Assembly (NCBI GenBank): GCA_900155495.1
Contig: FTLJ01000102.1
Span: forward strand, 94,989-158,988
DNA: 64,000 nucleotides
Direction of reading: 5' to 3'
DNA from: Porogramme epimiltina
Taxonomy: Eukaryota > Basidiomycota > Agaricomycetes > Polyporales > Polyporaceae
In this document: one piece after another, positions 44,600 through 56,494 of the stretch
Layout of the letters: the number at the start of each line of letters is the position of its first letter
Numbering within the stretch: the stretch's first letter is position 1
The notes under the pieces: model-generated
Databases searched by the model: none
Seen by the model: only the letters and a program-made list of their open reading frames with translations
What the model was told of the DNA's origin: nothing
Position numbers and translations under genes: made by a program

Positions 44600-46600
44600 G
44601 GCGTTGGGCAGGAGCAGGGGCGGGGCCTGCAGACGGGACGGGAAGGGGGCATATGGGGCGCGCGCGGTGGACACGGAAGGTCTTATACACGGCGTCGGAA
44701 GGAGGCTTGACAGGCTGCATCACTGGCCTCCATCACCCGGAGCCCAACCAGGCAAGAGCCCGGCGCACCCGATGCGGCGACGACTCCGACGTCGAGACGC
44801 GGGCGCGCCGAGCGACAGCCAACGACAGCCCGCCTCTCCCGGCCACGCCCCGGCCCGTAACCTTGTTCCCAGGCGCCAGGGTTCTCCCGCCGCAAAATCC
44901 CCGTCGTCGTCCACATGGCTCAGCCTGCACACGACCATCATCCCGCCCATGAGCATCCCCCAGGGTCCAGTGTCTCTGCCACACTACTTCCACACACTCA
45001 AGCCATCCGTATCGACACCACGTCTCGGATCAAACTCAAGGGTGAGTTTCAAGGGCTCCCGCCTGTCATCGTTGATATTGAATATACTTGCATGGTCATA
45101 ATCATTTCGATGTTTGATAGACGCGCTCGGTGTTGTCGTTTCTCACGTTCTTTTCGGCATGCTACGCCATGCTACTTAGTCCTCAACCGGCGATGTGCGA
45201 AATGTGCTCGGCTTCTCTAGTGAGTTACTGACCTTCTTTTCTGTGCTCATATCCTGACCAACAGATCATTGCACGGAGCTCTTCCAAACCACAAGTTTGT
45301 TGCTTTTTCTCATGTGGCACTGCTTTCTTCCCCCATCAACAGGTACTCTCTTCGAACGTCGTCACCTCCAGGACGGAGGACTTGACCCCGATGAACTTTT
45401 CAACGTGACCCTGGCTCCCATTCGGTAGCATGCACTCGCAAGGTACGTCTTCCGCTATCTTTGTCGCACCACCTACACGAGCCGTGCTAACCCCATCAGC
45501 AGCACAACAACATACATGTCCTACACACACAACGGCACTTTCCGCAAAGCGTCAAGGAACGCTCGCCCGCCGTCGACTAGCCCACGAAATTCAAGATCTT
45601 GGAGAGTCACGGGCAACAACTCCGACGTGGGGCTCGTTGTATCCGTTTAACAAGTTCACCCAGTTGCTGGACGTCGATGTCGGCTTGATAGTACGCCGGA
45701 GCGCTAATTCGGCCTTCGAACCCCTCCCCTCGCGACGGCTTCTGCATCTGAACCTACAGGCCGTGGCCTAGCTCCTGTGCGGGCAAGTCATTTCCCCGGA
45801 GTCCTGTGCGGTCTGCCAAATTCCAGCTGTGATTGTTCGCCTCCGCTTCATACCCCCGAAGGAGGTACTCGATGCCTACATTATGTCGGACATCTTCGGT
45901 TTTAGCATCTGACATAGGAAGAGAGACCTCGGCGGGAAGATCAGTCGGTCTCGGACACTTCGAAAATCGTCATCGCGTACAGATGGAGGGTGACCGCCGG
46001 ACTTTGCGCCAAGAGACTCCAAAATGCGGTATGTATGTTTATTCCTTAGGCCTACCGCACGTCCTGATATTGTACAGGAATTAAACGGCCGACCCAACCA
46101 ATTTGATCCCTCCGTGAACGGTGGCTCCCATGCCTGGGTAAGCGTTTCCGCCGAAACCATGCTACCTCGAGTTTGCATTCCAGTACCGACTTCCGTGACT
46201 GCAATGGTACAAGTAGGCCCTACCGGAGGAGCACGCTGGATGGGGCCGTGTCCGACTCGAAAATAAGGATGTCGCCCCCGGGGAACTAGCCTCTCTTCTG
46301 TGGCGACGCCAAAGCCAACGGGTCCTTCACAACATCCTCCCCCTGCTGCCCTTCAGTGTATTGTATTATACACAACACGTGACATCGACCCCCAACTCCT
46401 TTCTCGATTGCCTTGCTTCCCACGCAACCGCTCACCACCGTTCCCGCCCTCTCGTAGGAACACGGTGGAAACTCCAACGAGGTTGTCGTCTTGCGGCCTA
46501 TTCTCGTGGCAGGCCGCAAACTCTGCGCCGCGCCTCGCACGGCGAGGGCCCTGCCGTTTAGGGTGAAATGAGCTATTCAAGGAGCATGACGTGACCGTCC
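44600..46600. other. Gene-poor stretch with decayed coding fragments
   Basis: No complete gene can be built. On the plus strand short segments look protein-like but are broken by stops and frame changes: AIRIDTTSRIKLKGEFQGLP near 45000, TLFERRHLQDGGLDPDELFN near 45345-45405, VIVRLRFIPPKEVLDAYIMS near 45828-45890, and ELNGRPNQFDPSVNGGSHAW near 46080-46140. They could be exons of one decayed gene or chance. I recognise no family. Confidence 0.35.
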
Positions 46601-47855
46601 ATCAATGCCACGGTGGCATATGCATCAACAAGATAGACGTTCGTAAGGAGAAGGGATATCTGGCTAAGCCGAAATGTGGAGGCTTATAAGCCCGTTCCAA
46701 AGCTGACAGGCGTCTCTAGAACCGGAAACCAGAGCAGTATTACTCAGGGACTCCGTCCTCACGATGGAACTTCAAGTTCCCATTCCTTAACATCGACCAA
46801 TGTAAATCGGTTTACAACTACCATGTGCATCTGCATCTGAGGAACCCGATGGGTGACGTGGCGAGAGGATCACAGTGGAATACCAGGCACGGATTAGGTT
46901 GCGCAAGGACAGTAGATATGATGCATCGTGTCGTAGCCTAAATCCTAACAACTTCACAGCAAGAGCCTATATCTAATTGGGAGAATTTATCGATGCAGTT
47001 TCAAGAGATTACAGTGCCATCATGCAGGATATATAAGTCGCCGCGTATCTAGGCCCCTGCCTCCACCGATATCCACATAAACCCTTCCTAGAACCGCTCT
47101 GATCTAGCATCGTGAATCGCGAACCTTCTCCAGTTGGATTGCTTATATACAATTGGCACAGAACTCGCGTTAACTAAACCAGCGAGCGGTCATCACACTG
47201 CCGCGGTAACAGAACCTTGCCGGCTATTCCCGAAAACAATAATGGAGTGGCACCTAGGTCGAAGTGCTTGGCCGAGCCCATGACGTTTGAATGGATGGTA
47301 TCAAGGTCGCGACGCGACACAATAACACATACGAATGGCTATGGATACAATGTGGTTGCCGTCTACAAATGGAATGTACGGGCGTGCGATGCGATGCGGG
47401 ATGGGCACGTAAGTGCCGTGCGGGGGAATGCAGGTGCGGCGTGCGACGTGCGAGATAATAAGCTGGCCGGCGGTGATAACGTGAACGTGAAGAGTGAAGA
47501 GAAGAGGCGCTAGATGCGAGGGGTCCGGGATGCATAACGATGGCGACGGCGCGGGGTGCATGTAGTGGAATACGGGCGGGACGACGATGCATGGGAACCG
47601 GGTCCGGGGAGCGGGGCGGGCGGGCGCGTCTGAGTCTCTGAGTCTCCAAGCCTTCTCCACGGCGGGGCGCGCGCGACGTCGCGACGCGCCGGCAGAGACA
47701 CCCTTACCAAGGAGTTCAGCGCGAGGCGATGGCTTCGACTGCGGGGTCTTGGGTGCGCGGGCTGGTGCAGCGGAGGCATCGTCGCAGACGATGCACAGAC
47801 CGCGCGCAGCGGAGGGCGGAGGGGTGGGAGGAGGAAGGCGATGAGGGTACGGGGC
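46601..47855. other. Intergenic region with an orphan TATA element
   Basis: The first half is AT-richer than its surroundings. GATATATAAGTCGC lies near 47029-47040 on the plus strand, but no coding start with a recognisable product follows. The second half is GC-rich and is the 3' flank of the small gene at 47856. No gene is supported. Confidence 0.35.
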
Positions 47856-48134
47856 CTACTTGCTCAGCTTCTTCCTCAGGGAGCCCAGGGCCCTATGCTG
47901 GTGGTGGTTCTGGTTCTGGTTCTGGCCCTGGGGATGTTGCGCCGCGGCGCGCGCGCGCGCGATCGCCTGGCCCTCGGCGGCGTTGACGTGCGCGGCGCCG
48001 GGCCCGAGCGCGGCGTACATCGAGTGCGTGGTGCGCGGGTCCTGCTGGAACGCCGCGAAGGCGTGTGGGCCGGCGGGTCCGACGGGGAAGAAGCCCGAGA
48101 GGGGCGACGAGGGCGGGGAGGAGTAGTAGGACAT
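47856..48134 (-). CDS. Small hypothetical protein, 92 residues
   Basis: A single-exon frame starts MSYYSSPPSSPLSGFFPVGP and ends GSLRKKLSK. The middle is Ala/Gln/Asn/His-rich (a GQNQNQNHHQHRA run from a TTCTGG hexanucleotide repeat near 47909-47925). There is no signal peptide, membrane helix or known domain. The start context, the Ser/Pro-rich N-terminus and basic end look more protein-like than the overlapping frames, but it could be chance. Confidence 0.45.
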   Translation of the reverse strand: MSYYSSPPSSPLSGFFPVGPAGPHAFAAFQQDPRTTHSMYAALGPGAAHVNAAEGQAIARARAAAQHPQGQNQNQNHHQHRALGSLRKKLSK

Positions 48135-49263
48135 GGCGCGTGTTCGTTACGGTGGATTGCTTGGCTGCGCGGGGCAGTGGGGTCGTTAGCGCGAGCGAGG
48201 GCGCGCGTTGGGCGTAGCAGTGGTTGTGGCGGCGAGGAGGCGGAGCGATGTGCTCGGACGCGTCCTGGGTCGTAAGAGGTAGGAGGGGTTGATGAGTGGG
48301 CTGCGGGTGGCCGAGGGCTGTTGGCAGGCAAAGCCTGGGGACATTGCTCCCCTGGCAGCGTTCTTTTATGTGACGCGGCTTAGCAGGTAGGATGTGAGAA
48401 ACATAAGGACTGCCATTCCGGGGCGGGGCAAGTACAAGCACCCTCCCAAAACGGGAGGCGGGCACATGACGGGGAGATGCGCGAGTTGCCTTTTGTGGCT
48501 CAAGGGAGCGCGCGGAAATGGGATCGCGCGCTGGTGTGGGAGCGGAATCAGACTTCTTGCGCGAACGCCTGTGCGGAAGGCCCGGACGAAGCGACCGAGG
48601 ACTCAGCGAGAAGAGAGACATTGCCCGATGTGTCTCAACGGCATCCGAGGACACAACGTAAGTGCTCCAGTACGCGAGCGAAGATCCAAGCCTAACTCAC
48701 CTGCATATAGATTTGGCCGTCTCTATTGCGAGTCAACTAGCCAACGTCCAAGTCATCCACGTACCCGACGGTTCTGCTTGTTTCGGAATGCCTGGGTAGG
48801 CAGATAGCTCTGCAATGTTTTACTGCCCTTGTATTCCAGGCCCGTAGGACGTACGGTGCCATCCACGTGCACAATCGATACAACGTCAGTGGACTGCTGT
48901 AGGCTACGCAAGCTGGGCGATGTGTACTGTAAGGCGGCGCTGGGACCACGATTAGCATCCGACAGGTAGAGGTATGTGTTGGTGTTTCTAACAGGATATG
49001 CAGAGAGCAGCGAACGATGTGGACGACGAGGGAACCAAAAACCAGGAATCCGGGATAGGAAAGAAACGAAGGATATGTACACACACGAGGAGACAGCCAA
49101 CCGTGGTGGTGTGAGATATGCAGGAAGTACAGCCCTACATGCATAAAGTGGGTGATGCGAGAAGAAAAACCAATGCGAGGGATCCGAGAGCATGTGTGCC
49201 AGTGCTAATGCGACGTGAGGGGAGAAAGCAGGTGTCCAATCGAGAAACAGGTCCGCGCCAATG
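48135..49263. other. Intergenic region, no gene seen
   Basis: The 5' flank of the small gene (a TTTTATG element near 48363) and the 3' flank of the TBC gene. Minus-strand frames at 48753-49289 have no motif. I see nothing more. Confidence 0.4.
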
Positions 49264-51707
49264 TTACAGTAGAGCGGAGTGCTGCTCACCCGAGGCTACG
49301 AGACGGCCCCAGTCGCTCCGCCATCGTGCCATGTCCGAGCGGATTTTGGAATCTCCAAGAACCTTCTCGATCCACAGCATGAGGCCGTCTTCGTCTTCAG
49401 GAATGAAGAATGACGAGAGCAGAGACAATACAGTCTCAAAGTTCGCAGACTCGGACGTAATATGATCTGACAGGATGGGGGCGACGTTAAACACCTCGGA
49501 CCGCGCTATCACCGTGCGCGTCACTCACCTCGATAGACCCACACAATCGCAACTGCGACAACCACAAAGATGTCGTGGCCCTCCAGCAGGAACGCATCCC
49601 ACAACCGGAGTTGCATCTGGAACGGCACCGAGTTCGCGAACAGCGTGATGTACCACTTGGTCGCGTACGACGTCGTGGACACCATGTGCTTCTTGAACGC
49701 AGCGTAGACCGGAGGCAGCATTTGCTCCGTTAATCGCTCCTGCACGTATATCGCCTCCAGCAACCCGGGGAAACCTGGACTGAATATTGAGTGCATGTTG
49801 TAGGCGTCGTGTATCCGCACGAGCGAGGCGTATGCACGCTCGGGCTCGAAATAGCACAGCAGGGTCGCTGCGAGAGGGCCCATGCCCTGGCAGTAGCCGC
49901 ACGCCTCGCAGTGTAGTGACAGACAGTGGAGGACGTGGAATAACGACCGTTGCCTGGCGTTTCACCGGTCAGTACTGGCCAATAAGACGTGAGGGAAAGA
50001 CGTACCCTAGCCCATACCGGGTCCTAAACATAACATGGCCGCTGATCGTCCGAGGAACGTCCAGATCAATCTGCACGTCGTACGAAGACGGCCTGTCGAG
50101 CACGTCTCGGTACTCGCGCATCAGCCGCCGAAGGTCGTCCTTGCCCGTGCGCGAAAACCGACACATAAGGATCTCCCAGGCCGCACTGCGCCAGCAGTCG
50201 GGCACGCCTTTGTACACGCGCTCGCGGAACTTGCGCTCCTTGGACGGCCGGATGCCCCAGAAGTCGACATTGCCTCCTTGGTCACGGGACTCGGCGACGA
50301 GCATGCGCCCCCACTTGGCCGTCCGTGTGTCCTCCCGGAGTGGCGGCCTGCACTCGGGCTGGCGCTTGAGGAGCGGGGGGCTCGCCGGGCCTGACGGCAC
50401 TGCGGTGTTGACGAGCGCGAGCGGGCGGCGCAGAGGCGCAGCAGGGAGCGAGATGAGGCGGTCATGCGACGGCGTCGTGAAGAAGCCGTACCTGTCGGGC
50501 CGTGAGCGCCATAGCGGGCTCAAACAGCGCTCTGCACGCACCTGTCAAGGCTCGAGAGCAGCTGCACCTCCTGCGGGGTCAGGTCCCGCGTCTTCTCGTG
50601 CCCATCGCCAAGCGCCTCTTGTGCGCGGAGCTCGCTAGCACGGCTCCCACCGACCCGCGCGCGAGTCCGCTCTACCCCCTCCTCGTATCCGTCGCCCTTG
50701 ACACCGCACTGCTCTAGCTGCGCGTAGGTGCTCCGGACGTGAAATGCGTCGGCGTCTTCGCCTTCGGAGCGCACGGCCACCGAGTGGGTGCTTTCCGGGG
50801 TGCTGACTGCGGACGAGGAGCTTCTGGGCGACGACACGGGCGAAAGGAGGTCGGGAACGGGGACGCCTAGTGATGGGTCTGGCGAAGGGATGGGGGAGGG
50901 GTGTGAGGGTTCCTGTGGTGAGGCGACGGGCGAAGGCGAGGCAGAGGGAGGGATGACGAGGGGCGACTGGGGCGGGGTTTGGGGCAAGGGCTTGACGTCG
51001 CGCGTGTCGAGCGAGAGTGATAAATGAGCGGGCTTACTCTCCGAGCTCGCAGCCGACTGGACAGACACGGAAGGCTTGTGGTAGGAAGAGGAAGGGGTCC
51101 TGCTGCGCGGACCGGATGGGCGGCGGTGGGAGTCTGAGCCGATGCTCCGTCGTGGGTGTGCGACATTGCCCGTGCTCTCTGCCGTAGAGTGGCGGAAGAC
51201 GGACGGTGGCCTGCTATCTGCGTACGCTAGCTGCACGGATCCGGTGGAGACGAGAGAGTGGCGGGGCTTGTCCGCGACACTTAGCCTCTTGCCCATGCTG
51301 GCGCGGCGGATGTCGTAGGTAGTGTCGTAGAAAGCGCTATCTTCGAGGGCGGCGGAGGGATCGTGGTGGAGGAAGGAGCCACGGTAGGAGGAGCTGTCGG
51401 TCCCGGCTATCCGGACGCCATCCTTGAGTGACCGACTGGAGGGGCGGGACTGGGCGGCCTGGCTGACGGCGGTCGCGGCGGCGGCAGACCAGCTGCTTGC
51501 GTCCTCTTCATACATGGAATAAATAGTTACAATGGTGGTCTCCGAAGAGCCGCGTTCGCGGTCTGTAGAGCCCTCGGTGGAGTGGGTGAGCTCTGGGAGG
51601 ACGAGCGAGCGACGGTCTGGGGTGCGGGCCAGACGGGGAGAGGGGGGAGCTGGAGTGCTGATGGGGGTTGGGGGGACGACGACGTATTGGAGGGACATGA
51701 AACGCAC
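49264..51707 (-). CDS. TBC-domain Rab GTPase-activating protein
   Basis: TBC proteins speed GTP hydrolysis on Rab GTPases and so control vesicle traffic. A long first exon encodes about 390 residues of Ser/Pro-rich, probably disordered sequence (RSLVLPELTHSTEGSTDRER; LPQTPPQSPLVIPPSASPSP), ending in LTPQEVQLLSSLDR. The TBC domain follows over at least four exons: YGFFTTPSHDRLISLPAAPL, WGIRPSKERKFRERVYKGVP, DCWRSAAWEILMCRF, VQIDLDVPRTISGHVMFRTR (the arginine-finger motif IDLDVPRT), YGLGQRSLFHVLHCLSLHCE, CGYCQGMGPLAATLLCYFEP (glutamine finger YCQGM), and LTEQMLPPVYAAFKKHMVST with ANSVPFQMQLRLWDAFLLEG. Both catalytic fingers are present, so it should be active. The last residues after RLVASG are uncertain because a donor site lies there. 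Confidence 0.9.
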
Positions 51708-52488
51708 AGCGATTAGGAGGAGCGGGGGGTGAAAGGGAGAGAAGGAGCGGCGAGAGAAGACAAGAGGGAGAGCTTTAGACGACTGGGACGGCCATTGGCG
51801 TCGCTTGCAGGACGTCCTATTCCAAGCTGCTGCTCTCCTCCTCCCCAGCGCTCTGCCTGTGCCACAACGTCATCAATCCACAGCTGCTCCCGTTTCATCC
51901 CATGCTCTGCCCCCCATGCTCTGCACTATCCATCTTTCCGTACAGCACACTATCCCCCGCAGGCCCACGCTGCACTCGGAGTGCACACACATTTCACGAC
52001 AATGCACCGGCTTTGTCGCCGACGGCAGAGTCTATCTCAGAATCTCACGGCAGATCGCGCCGCAGCTGCCGTCCCGCCTCTTCGTCTTCTCCCGGCCGCC
52101 CACCACGCGCCGCCCGCCCCAGCCACCATGCACAGAACACGTCGCGGACAGCACGGAGCAGCCGTCGCGCACTTCGGTGCAAGACGTCTGGTTGGGGCGA
52201 GCCCGACGCCTGGTGGCGGCCCATTCATCACGCACCGCGCTGTCTGGTCAGTCGACGTGCCTTCTGACTTTCAGACGCCGCCAGGGCCGCCACCCTCTTT
52301 TTTATCTAGTCATGCCGCGGGAACGTCCCTGGACGCCCGCATGTGCCCCTCTTCGTATACGGTCCGAGCCCACTTTTCACGCGGTTCCGGTTAATCCCTC
52401 AAGACGCATGTGTTCTTTGGTGCATCGTGAAAGTCATCGTACATCGCCAGCGTGATACAGCCGCAACACCCATCCGCGAACCACCTCA
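51708..52488. other. Intergenic region, no gene seen
   Basis: It holds the promoter of the TBC gene (minus) and the 3' flank of the Vps62-like gene. Overlapping Ser/Pro/Arg-rich frames on both strands at 51729-52460 lack motifs and are typical of GC-rich noncoding sequence. Confidence 0.4.
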
Positions 52489-53640
52489 TCATAACGACGT
52501 CGCGACCGTACAACCATCGGATTCGTGCTGGCACACAGTCTGCCTGCCCAGGTTTTTCGCGATCGGACCTGAGGGCCAAGCGCGATGTCAGATGCGCGTG
52601 CCTGGGCAACAAACAAGACAATCTTATCTCACCAGTGGGCCCGCTCGAAAAGCGGCACTCGTCCACCAGGTCGCCGATCTTGATGCAGTACTGCCCGTGC
52701 TCGAGTGCGGGGTACTCCTCGTCGCCCCACATCCCCGCAAAGGACAGCCAGCCCGCGCCCTCGGCGTCGACCTCCTGCGCGCCGGTCCCCGCGCCGCCCG
52801 CGACGGCGAACGTGCTCGTCGAGTTGTCGAACCAGAACGCGCGGAAGTTGAGCGTCGGGTCCCAGAGCGCGCCCGCATCCGTCTGGTCGCAGAGCAGGTC
52901 GCCCGGGAGGTCGTGGCAGTGCTGGCCCGGGGTCGCGTAGTTGGCGTGCGTGCCGACGCCGATGTAGGTGGTGGGCCGCCCGTTCGTCTTCTCTGTCGCG
53001 TTGAACGTGTACGCGGACCCGCCAGAGTGCGCGGAGATGTAGAGCGCGGACGGCGTCCCGTTGATGAAGCGCACCATGCTGTGCTCCCAGTCTCCGACGT
53101 GGTCTCCGAACTCTATCCCGAGCACCTGTTCGCGGGGACCGCAGCTCCCGTTAGTGCCACATCCACATCCGTGAAATTGGACCCTGCGCGCACCTTTCCT
53201 CCGTGATCGTAAGAGTAGAAATAGAAGAAGAACGCGTCGAGGATGTCGCCCGGCTTGTTGACGAGCACGATCGTCGCAGGTGCGGCGCTGAGGCCGTTCG
53301 CGTCGGGCTTCCCCGCGACGTTCGTGATCCACGCCGGCTGCTTCGTCACGTCGTCCTTGGACGTCAGGAACACGTCGCTGGCGAGGCTCGACACGTTTTG
53401 GAGCGTGACCGACGGCGCGACGCTGTCGAAGTCCACTTCGGGCACCATGTGCGTCAGGTGCGCGGCGACGTCCGCGGGCCACCAGCTCTCGCCCGAGTAC
53501 AGGTGCGACAGAGGCGCGTTCGCGAGCACGAACGCGGGCACGGGGTCCGCGCGCCGGGAGAGGCGGACAGGCGTCGCGCGCGCGCCGGCGGAGAGCGTGA
53601 GGAGGAGCGTGGAGAGGGACGAGAGGGTGAGGCCGATCAT
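52489..53640 (-). CDS. Vps62-like secreted/vacuolar protein (DUF946 type)
   Basis: The protein begins with a signal peptide (MIGLTLSSLSTLLLTLSAGA). Family blocks follow: FVLANAPLSHLYSGESWWPA, LVNKPGDILDAFFFYFYSYD, HGGKVLGIEFGDHVGDWEHS, MVRFINGTPSALYISAHSGG, YIGVGTHANYATPGQHCHDL, LNFRAFWFDNS and FAGMWGDEEYPALEHGQYCI. The last intron joins GPTG to PIAKNLGRQTVCQHESDGC and the end VATSL at 52489. Three exons in total. In yeast Vps62 is named for a vacuolar sorting phenotype; the GDWEH and THANY motifs are the most conserved part and may form the active or metal site, but the biochemical role is unknown. Confidence 0.9.
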
Positions 53641-54535
53641 GCTGCTCGTCTGCGTGGCGTGTACCGGGGCGGGAGCGAGGAGCCAGCAGACGTGCTCGGC
53701 GCGTCCTAAATACTACAGCTATGCTTCTTGGGCAATGTTATTCTGGTCGCCGGGGCACGCGGGCTCGCGGTCGGGTCGCGCTGGGGCCGTGATGGCGCGC
53801 CCGTGCGTGATGAGGGCCAAGTCGCGGCTGCAACGAAGACTCCCCCACGCCGGGACGGCCCACCTCGTGGTGTGTCAGAAGGGGAACGAACATGCGTGCT
53901 CGACCCGCCAATTCCGTGTGGTGGGTCCCATGAGAAGCTCCAAGCCACGCGATGTCTGATAAAACGTTGGTGGATAAGAACTCTGTGCAAGCTGGCCTAG
54001 GTTGAGGGTAAGAGGCAACTGCTACGTTCTTGCTGCGTTCTTGGACCTGGCGATCATGCATGGGATATAGAAAGAGCTTCTATGACTGACGATCATGTGG
54101 TGCTGTCAACAACGTGCACAGTTTCAGAGATGCAGCTCGTACCGAGGACCAGATGGTCACAATGATGATGTCATGTTGAGAAGGTAAGATGTTTGAATGC
54201 GAAGTCTTGAGCCCACAGAGGGAGGGTACGAAACATTGAAGAAAGTCAAGTGGGTGCCTGCGTCTAGACGACCTAATGGAGGGAGGGAAGGGGGGTTAGA
54301 TCGTGTCAGCCAGGGGGTATATCAATACACACCGACCGTTAATGTGACCGGTCGCGACAGATGCTGGTACTAGTGATAGTACATGGTCTAGGAAGGATGT
54401 CCCCACGAGCACTGTGAACTTGCTTGGTGATGATGGCAGGTGGAGCGCCCTCCACACTCTCCATGGCTCCGTTTGGGAAGAACTGACATCGAGTTATTGA
54501 AGCGGACAACACTGATACAAAATGAGCAGATACAA
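53641..54535. other. Intergenic region before the tRNA gene
   Basis: The 5' flank of the Vps62-like gene and the upstream region of the tRNA gene. Frames at 53706-54061 overlap on both strands with no motif. No gene is seen. Confidence 0.4.
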
Positions 54536-54617
54536 GGCGCTATAGCCAAGTGGTTACGGCGACAGATTAGAAATCTGTTCTCCTTTGGAGGCGCAGGTTC
54601 GAATCCTGCTGGCGTCG
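54536..54617 (+). tRNA. tRNA-Ser (anticodon AGA)
   Basis: The 82-nt sequence folds as a class II tRNA. The acceptor pairs GGCGCTA with TGGCGTC (two G-U wobbles). The anticodon stem is ACAGA/TCTGT with loop TTAGAAA, giving anticodon AGA at 54569-54571. A long variable arm (TCTCC/GGAGG) is present, as expected for serine. The T arm is GCAGG-TTCGAAT-CCTGC, with the B-box GGTTCGAATCC. The gene has no intron, and a discriminator G follows at 54617. Confidence 0.95.
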
Positions 54618-54619
54618 AG

Positions 54620-54628
54620 TTTCTTTTT
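54620..54628 (+). terminator. RNA polymerase III T-run after tRNA-Ser
   Basis: A TTTCTTTTT run begins three bases after the tRNA, the usual Pol III stop signal. Confidence 0.8.
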
Positions 54629-56494
54629 CGTTCATGACACTCTCGTGATAGCCACGGACATACTATTTTTAGTCGCGGTATCTTGGCTTCATTTGAACTT
54701 CAAACGAGTAGAGGGCTAGAATTTACCCTACATTCATTGGCACCCCAACTTCCATGTCTCTTGCTCTTCTACATCCACTCTCATCCGCGCGTCCCTGCGC
54801 CATGGCCATCTCGGGGGTCACGGGCTGTACCACTGGAATCTTTGGACCTTTGAAGGCATACGGTGCACCGTGCCAAGCCAGTCGAGATGACCGGTAGGTA
54901 CAAGTCGTAGACGGAGATCGGCCGTGCGCCAGGGTGAACTTTCGAGAACCACGCGGGGGTGGACTGAGTGTCCTTCACGGCAAGCCTCTCCGAAGTACCC
55001 ACGGCGGAGAACGGGGGTCTCGGGCATGCGTCTGAAGCTTAGTGGAAACCCAGCAGAACGGCACCGAGACGAGGAGGGTCAGAGAACTTGATGATCTGAC
55101 GTTTAGAGCGATCAGCGGACCTGATCAGAAAGACTTCCCCCGCAGACGCGCATCCAGTTACTGGCCCTTGGGACTTCTGGCTGGGTCGGCAAGGGGCGGC
55201 AGGATTTCGAGAGGCGTTGAATGCCCCAGATGGCATCTCCTGCCCCACATCCAGGTCCGCGGAGCAGACCGCAGGCCCAATGTATTTATGGGCGCCTTTT
55301 CGTCGGGGCGGGAGGCGTCCCGATTGGGCAGAGTGAATTGCTGCCGGAGCGGAACAGGTCACGCAATTCGAGACTTGCCCGCGGTCGTCAACGTCGGCCA
55401 CAGGCGACGACCACGGAAGGTTGGTACGTACGTCTTTGCTCAGGAGGAAGCACGTCCGATGGCGTGTGGTCTGGCTTCGAGCTGATTTACGACCTTCAGA
55501 ATGCCCAGGTTTCGGCCGCCTTTCCGTCACCAGTTGCTATCCGCGGCACGCCCGTGCGGCACGGCATCCATGCGAGCTGCAGCGCGCCTCCTCCGCCTCG
55601 CGTTCATGCCCGAGCTCAGCGGCCACGCTACAGTCGGATGGGTACCTGGTACGGAGATACTACCTCCTGGTTGTGATGGAAAACGTGCTAAACTGTCCGT
55701 TCATAGTATGGCCGAGTTGATACGCCCACCCCGGTCCCGGCTCGGTGGGGCCACGTTCCGGCGCGCTGCCAGGCATTCTTTCCGAGTACGCCGAAGTCGC
55801 CTGAGATCCCCGTCTTCTATTGAGACCGGTAGCCAACTCTGCGGTCTGCAGAACCCACAGGTCCGCTGCGTTTAGACTCCGCGGGGGTCTATTCGCAAAA
55901 TAATGTCCAGTTGCATTACCCCAGTGCAACGTCCCACCCTGGCCCTCTTTTTGCAAGCATGCCGATGCTGTTTGCTCACTCCACTGAGCTCGAATTTGGA
56001 GGGTTAAAGACTGGCTCACGTGATATGATAAAAATATTCGCATGGGTCGACGGAGTCCGTAAGAGGTACGGAACTTCGCCGTATTGCCGTATTATCCTCC
56101 ACAGTAACGTTCTACTTACTCCTAGAAGTGTATTTCGATTAACTCGCCATACGCCACGATCCGGTTCCTAGGCGATGGACCGACCCGTTGGGCCCCTCCG
56201 TAGCGGCCCCTCCGATATCCCACATCCTCGGGAGTCGTTCGCACGAGCCTTGGTTTCCCGGGCGGATGCGCACGACTCTCTCGGCATTCGACTGATGGCT
56301 ATCCCCGAAGACCATCTGCTTGGGTTCCCTCGCAGGGGTCCTTAAAAACCCCTTCGTCGTTCGGAGCAACCCAGTTCACCCCTTCCCCTCCTTCGTTCTA
56401 GTTCCTTCGGTTTCTTCTTCCTGGCAGCTGAGCTTGCCGACTTGGACATCCGACCACCCTTCGTCTTTCCTTTTCGACTTCACGGCTTGCAAAC
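54629..56494. other. Intergenic region, no gene recognised
   Basis: About 1.9 kb between the tRNA gene and the first propeller gene. Several frames of 100-160 codons overlap on both strands (for example 55042-55485 plus and 55039-55530 minus) with no motif. The last 150 bp resemble the promoter of the second propeller gene. I looked for a third decayed propeller copy and did not find one. Confidence 0.4.

Noticed and set aside
54629..56494. A third, decayed copy of the propeller gene upstream of copy 1
   Set aside because: I looked for the NSDGSRLC and FSMTxIPGKNAL blade motifs in both strands of this stretch and found none.
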